DNA from: an uncultured Clostridia bacterium
Lineage (GTDB): Bacteria > Bacillota > Clostridia > Oscillospirales > Ruminococcaceae
DNA: 8,234 bases
Reading direction: 5' to 3'
NCBI GenBank assembly: GCA_946183095.1
Contig: CAMHBE010000067.1
Coordinates: 1 to 8,234 of the forward strand
Below are positions 5,039 through 8,234 of this stretch, piece after piece (position 1 is the stretch's first letter; the number at the start of each line of letters is the position of its first letter). Made by a program: the position numbers and the translations under genes. Under the pieces are notes generated by a model. It searched no databases. It was not told the origin of the DNA and saw only the letters and a program-made list of their open reading frames with translations.

Positions 5039-6490
5039 ATGGACAGATCAAAAGTAATATTCGGGAACGAAATGTCGGACAGCGCCTACAGAAAGGCAGT
5101 TGCGACCAAGAACAAGTTTGCGCGCAAATACGGTGACGATACCGACAAGAAATACCACCTGTGCGCCGAACCCGCACCTGCAGTGGGAGATATCCTCGGG
5201 ATAAAGAAGCTCGGCATCTCGTCCGAGAGCGAAGTGAAGTTCAACGCAAAGAGCGTTGTGATCGGCAATATCCGCATGGGTTTCGGGCACTACCGCATAT
5301 CTATGGCTCTGGCATCCGCCGCGAAGGCTATGGGATATGACCCGTACTGGTTCGATCTTTGCTCTTTCGGCAATACCACCTGCGGCAAGATAATCGAGGA
5401 ACAGAACGAGCTGTATTCGCTGGGTTCGCGCCTGTCGCAGAAGAGTTTCCTGTTCAACAAACTGCTGTGGGAACCGCTCAACAGTGAGGGCTTCCGCAAA
5501 CTGACATACAATTGCAGCGATCAGAAGGTCGCCGAACTCATGACCCCTGTGTACAACGACCTGCCGAAGAACATACCGTTCATCGCCGCGCACGTCTGGC
5601 CCGCACAGGCGGCTGTCCATGCGGGGCTCACAAACGTTGTGAACGCTATCCCCGACAACTGGCCTATGGCGCTGCATCTTGCTGAGGGTGCCATACACAC
5701 GGTACAGACCCCGTCCGCGTATCTCGGCTACAGGGCACTGCGCGGAATGGATAAAAAGCGCACGCTTTCGCCTATGCCCAAGACTGCGATAGCGTACACC
5801 GGTCACTACATAGACCACGAGCTTGTCAGCAACATCGAGACAGACTGCGAGATGCGAAAAGAACGCGCTGCAAACGGCAGAAAGCGCTGGCTCATGTCTG
5901 TGGGCGGTGCGGGAGCGCAGAAGGATATTTTTGTTGCAATAATAAAAAAGCTGCTGCCCGATATCGCAAAGGGCAGAGCGGTGCTGTTCGTGAATGTGGG
6001 CGACCACCGCAATGTCTGGGAACAGCTCATGAGTGAGATACCGCAGATGCGCAAACTCGTCACTCAGCATTTCGACGATTTTGAGGCGACCAGGGCATTC
6101 GCTGATGAAGCGTATTCCGGCGATGTAAAGGGCATCCACGCGTTCTGCCATTCCGACATTTTCGCGGCGGTGTATTCCACAAACCTGCTGATGCGCTGCT
6201 CCGACGTGCTCATCACGAAGCCCAGCGAGCTTGCGTTCTATCCGATACCGAAACTCATGATAAAGCGTGTCGGAGGTCATGAAGCGTGGGGCGCTATCCG
6301 CGCGGCGGAACTGGGCGACGGCACCTACGAGTGCAGCACACCTGCCGAGACCTGCGCAATGCTTGCGATGATGCAGAAGAACGGAGATATCATCGAGAAG
6401 ATGTCCGACAACATCCTCACCGCACACAAGTCCGGCATTTACAACGGCGCGTACAGAGCGGTGAAACTTGCGGTCAGAAAGAGAAAGTAA
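5039..6490 (+). CDS. GT-B-fold glycosyltransferase-like protein
   Basis: The 483-residue product has no signal peptide or clear membrane span and is probably cytoplasmic or membrane-peripheral. After an N-terminal extension of about 70 residues, IGNIRMGFGHYRISMALASA (75-94) matches the glycine-rich loop and helix that open MGDG-synthase/MurG-type GT-B enzymes, with His84 at the usual acceptor-side position. Residues 186-234 (VWPAQAAVHAGL, NAIPDNWPMALHLAEGAIHTVQTPS) look like the segment of that family holding the Asp and the inter-domain region. The C-terminal half has SVGGAGAQKD (287-296) and CSDVLITKPSELAFYPIPKL followed by GGHEAWGAIRAAELGDG (387-427), equivalent to the nucleotide-sugar site of GT28-like enzymes, where KPG, a Pro-rich strand and a conserved Glu/Gln-Glu are usual. 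Here Ser replaces that Gly (KPSEL). The relationship is by motif only; a glycolipid or cell-wall sugar transfer is an inference, and donor and acceptor are unknown. It is a single-gene unit with its own promoter and terminator. Confidence 0.7.
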   Translation: MDRSKVIFGNEMSDSAYRKAVATKNKFARKYGDDTDKKYHLCAEPAPAVGDILGIKKLGISSESEVKFNAKSVVIGNIRMGFGHYRISMALASAAKAMGYDPYWFDLCSFGNTTCGKIIEEQNELYSLGSRLSQKSFLFNKLLWEPLNSEGFRKLTYNCSDQKVAELMTPVYNDLPKNIPFIAAHVWPAQAAVHAGLTNVVNAIPDNWPMALHLAEGAIHTVQTPSAYLGYRALRGMDKKRTLSPMPKTAIAYTGHYIDHELVSNIETDCEMRKERAANGRKRWLMSVGGAGAQKDIFVAIIKKLLPDIAKGRAVLFVNVGDHRNVWEQLMSEIPQMRKLVTQHFDDFEATRAFADEAYSGDVKGIHAFCHSDIFAAVYSTNLLMRCSDVLITKPSELAFYPIPKLMIKRVGGHEAWGAIRAAELGDGTYECSTPAETCAMLAMMQKNGDIIEKMSDNILTAHKSGIYNGAYRAVKLAVRKRK

Positions 6491-6521
6491 CGGTTATATT
6501 AAAGGGCACCTCTAAAAATAA

Positions 6522-6562
6522 AAGTGCAGCGACGATCTTGCCGCTGCACTTATTTTGCTTTT
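6522..6562. terminator. Bidirectional-type terminator between convergent genes
   Basis: A perfect 10-bp stem, AAGTGCAGCG (6522-6531) with CGCTGCACTT (6542-6551), has a 10-base loop. ATTTTGCTTTT follows on the + strand, and an A-rich run (TAAAAATAAA, 6513-6522) precedes it, giving a T-rich tail for transcripts arriving on the - strand. It lies 31 bases after the GT-B stop and can serve the minus-strand transglutaminase gene as well. Confidence 0.85.
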
Positions 6563-6598
6563 GCTTCAAATTATCTATCTGAATCAATCATCATTTCG

Positions 6599-6688
6599 GT
6601 GCAGCGTCAGGCTGCCGCAGGTCAAGGGCGCGCAGCCCTTGTGCCGTCTGCAAAGACAGCGCGAACGCGCCGCTGCACTTGTTTTTTT
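6599..6688 (+). ncRNA. Candidate folded RNA segment ending in a T7 run
   Basis: GTGCAGCG (6599-6606) pairs perfectly with CGCTGCAC (6671-6678), enclosing several local hairpins: CAAGGGC/GCCCTTG (6623-6629 with 6635-6641), GTCT-GCAA-AGAC (6646-6657, GNRA-type loop) and GCGC-GAAC-GCGC (6659-6670). T7 follows at 6682-6688. An alternative, local fold is GCAGC/GCTGC (6601-6605 with 6611-6615). This could be a small RNA, a second terminator or a palindromic intergenic repeat. No separate promoter was recognised, and it may simply be a read-through-proof second terminator for the GT-B gene. Confidence 0.35.
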
Positions 6689-6722
6689 CTTATCGACAGT
6701 GTGTTTTCTGCCGGTCGATGCA

Positions 6723-8234
6723 TCATAAATACTGGATGCTGCCGGAGACTCTGCCGCCTTTCCGGTCGATCTCGATGTAGGATACGGACTTCACGCCGGT
6801 GAGGGTGAGGGAAGTGGCGGTGGGCACCTTTATCCTGAATGTCTTGTACGGGAACAGAGTGATGTTTTTGAATGTGGTGTTGCAGGTGAGTTTTGCGGTG
6901 GATGTGCCGGAGATATACATGGTGTGGGAGTTGCCGTTGACGGTGAGGGTCCCTTTGAACTTGCCGGACGGCATTTTGAGGGAAGTTCCCGCTTCGCAGT
7001 CGCCGAGCAGGTTCACCGTTACCACGCCGTTTATCTTACCTTTGGAGAGGTCGGAGATGATATCGTTCCAGTACGCGTAGAGCCTGCCGTTCACGGAATA
7101 GGTGAATGGTACGGCGATAGCTTTCCCGGATCTTACATAAAGGCGGTATTTATAGCTGCCGTCGGTGACTGCCGGAACTATACCGCTTATGTCGAAGATG
7201 AGGTTGGGGTCGATCTTTGAAACTTTAGCGACCTGTCTGCCTTCAAACGATGCGCTCGACTTCAGACAGATCTTGCCGGAAACTTTCTTTGCGCTGATGT
7301 CGATAGGCTTGCACTCGCCGCTCATCGTTATGTATGGCGAACCTGTGGCGCTGAGCACGCCGGTGACTTTCATGAGTGCGCCGCTGCTGAGGGTGATGCC
7401 CGCCGCGTCTTTCATGTAAAGTTCATTGGCGGTGAGTTTGCCTTTTTTCGTGAGTTTGAGCGTTGACTTGCTGTTGATTATAACAGTGCCGATGCTGCCG
7501 ACGGTGTCGGCGGTGGTCGATGCGTTCACGAGGAGGGTGGAGGACTTTTGACCGGTTATCTTTCCGTAAGCGCTTCCGGCGTAAGAGAGCGTAAGCGTGG
7601 AGTTTGCGGGAACTTTCGCGGCTATGCTTTTGCCGGAAGTGTTGATGATGCTGCATTTGATAATGAGGTCGGTTTTCGGGGAAAGCGCGGTCGATGATGT
7701 TTTCAGAGCGGCGCCGCTTGCTGCCGCAAGTGTTACGGACGCGGCGTATTTCGGGAATTTCAGCGTCTTTTGGGTGGTCGTTTTGTTGAATGTGATAACA
7801 TAGCTCGCGGCGGGGTCTTTCATCTTATCTATGAAGCTGACGATATCATCGAGGGTGTCAGCACCTCTGTATATCGAACCGCCCTTGACCATTACGCGGT
7901 AGCCTGTGGGGTCGGGGTACTGTATCACGTCGTATTTGCATTCGGGCGGGGCTATGTAGCTCCACACGCTCGATTTATATGTGTGATGACCGTTGGGATC
8001 CTGCGCCTTGAACTTCGCGTAGCTCTTGTTTATCCACTTTGCGGCAGCTGCAGGGGTGGTCGCGGTATCATACCATGTTATATCGACGCTGTACCAGTTG
8101 CCGTGTATCTTCACGACGTTCCACTGGTGATTGCCGCCGGAAACGGAGAAGCAGGGCAGACCTGCGGCGTTGCAGAAATACGAGAACGCCTGTGCGTATG
8201 CCGCGCACACTGCGGTCTTTTTGTAGAATGCGCC
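6723..8234 (-). CDS. Transglutaminase-like surface protein, C-terminal part
   Basis: The gene runs off the window at 8234, so the N-terminus is missing; 503 residues are visible. Frame GAFYKKTAVCAAYAQAF continues past the GTG at 8210, which is an internal Val codon, not a start. The visible part begins in a transglutaminase/protease-like core with a full catalytic triad: Cys10 (8205-8207, in AVCAAYAQAF), His36 (8127-8129, in GGNHQWNVV) and Asp51 (8082-8084, in WYSVDITWYD). These domains act as cysteine peptidases, amidases or cross-linkers. From about residue 115 on, the sequence is a long series of short Val/Ile/Leu, Gly, Ser and Thr-rich strands (for example LTLSYAGSAYGKITG, GTVIINSKSTLKLTKKGKLTANELYMKDAAGITLSSGALM) typical of a right-handed beta-solenoid. 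No dockerin, LPxTG motif or membrane anchor is present at the C-terminus. Secretion is inferred from composition; the signal peptide, if any, lies outside. It is convergent with the GT-B gene and likely shares the terminator at 6522-6562. Confidence 0.85.
   Translation of the reverse strand, partial: GAFYKKTAVCAAYAQAFSYFCNAAGLPCFSVSGGNHQWNVVKIHGNWYSVDITWYDTATTPAAAAKWINKSYAKFKAQDPNGHHTYKSSVWSYIAPPECKYDVIQYPDPTGYRVMVKGGSIYRGADTLDDIVSFIDKMKDPAASYVITFNKTTTQKTLKFPKYAASVTLAAASGAALKTSSTALSPKTDLIIKCSIINTSGKSIAAKVPANSTLTLSYAGSAYGKITGQKSSTLLVNASTTADTVGSIGTVIINSKSTLKLTKKGKLTANELYMKDAAGITLSSGALMKVTGVLSATGSPYITMSGECKPIDISAKKVSGKICLKSSASFEGRQVAKVSKIDPNLIFDISGIVPAVTDGSYKYRLYVRSGKAIAVPFTYSVNGRLYAYWNDIISDLSKGKINGVVTVNLLGDCEAGTSLKMPSGKFKGTLTVNGNSHTMYISGTSTAKLTCNTTFKNITLFPYKTFRIKVPTATSLTLTGVKSVSYIEIDRKGGRVSGSIQYL

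Noticed and set aside
5048..6427. 459-residue minus-strand open frame opposite the GT-B gene
   Set aside because: No motifs, His/Arg/Val-rich, no promoter or ribosome site; the + strand frame has clear family motifs.
6500..6520. GGGCACCTCTAAAAA as a possible insertion-element end
   Set aside because: No inverted partner, target duplication or transposase occurs in the window, so it stays unassigned.
1..8234. Multi-gene defence, RiPP or secretion system
   Set aside because: Genes have separate promoters and terminators and unrelated predicted roles; no precursor peptide, nuclease, transporter or maturation partner is visible next to the ATP-grasp fragment.

Overview
The window reads as chromosomal DNA of a Gram-positive gut-type Clostridia, most likely Ruminococcus or a close Oscillospiraceae relative. 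Support comes from moderately high GC with strong GGAGG ribosome sites, near-consensus sigma-A promoters, a lipoprotein with a long Thr-rich linker, and a secreted-type transglutaminase followed by a beta-solenoid-like tail. The genus is an inference. Stop codons follow the standard code. No tRNA, rRNA, CRISPR array, transposase or phage gene was seen.

Layout. (1) 111-1394 (+): a galactokinase-family GHMP kinase with its own promoter (33-61) and a terminator (1433-1480). (2) 1545-2356 (+): a gene with ATP-grasp features, split into two frames by an apparent one-base loss near 1744. It is much more AT-rich at its 5' end than its neighbours. (3) 2482-4815 (+): a 777-residue predicted lipoprotein with a Thr-rich linker, an acidic Asp/Tyr-rich segment, a beta-sandwich-like domain, a von Willebrand factor A domain and an unassigned C-terminal region. 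A strong terminator follows at 4826-4866. (4) 5039-6490 (+): a GT-B-like glycosyltransferase relative, driven by an exact TTGACA-17-TATAAT promoter whose -35 box lies inside a perfect 15-bp palindrome, with a small 5'UTR hairpin. (5) 6491-6722: a convergent intergenic region with a bidirectional-type terminator and a second, larger folded segment that reuses the same stem sequence. (6) 6723-8234 (-): the C-terminal part of a transglutaminase-like surface protein whose N-terminus lies outside the window.

The genes look like independent transcription units, not one operon: terminators follow genes 1, 3 and 4, genes 1 and 4 have their own promoters, and functions differ. Two of them (the lipoprotein and the transglutaminase) probably act at the cell surface, and the GT-B protein may make an envelope glycolipid or glycan, but nothing in the sequence ties them into one pathway. 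I do not see a convincing new multi-gene system. The points most worth following up are the frame-disrupted ATP-grasp gene in its AT-rich island, the folded intergenic segment at 6599-6688, and the domain layout of the vWA lipoprotein.
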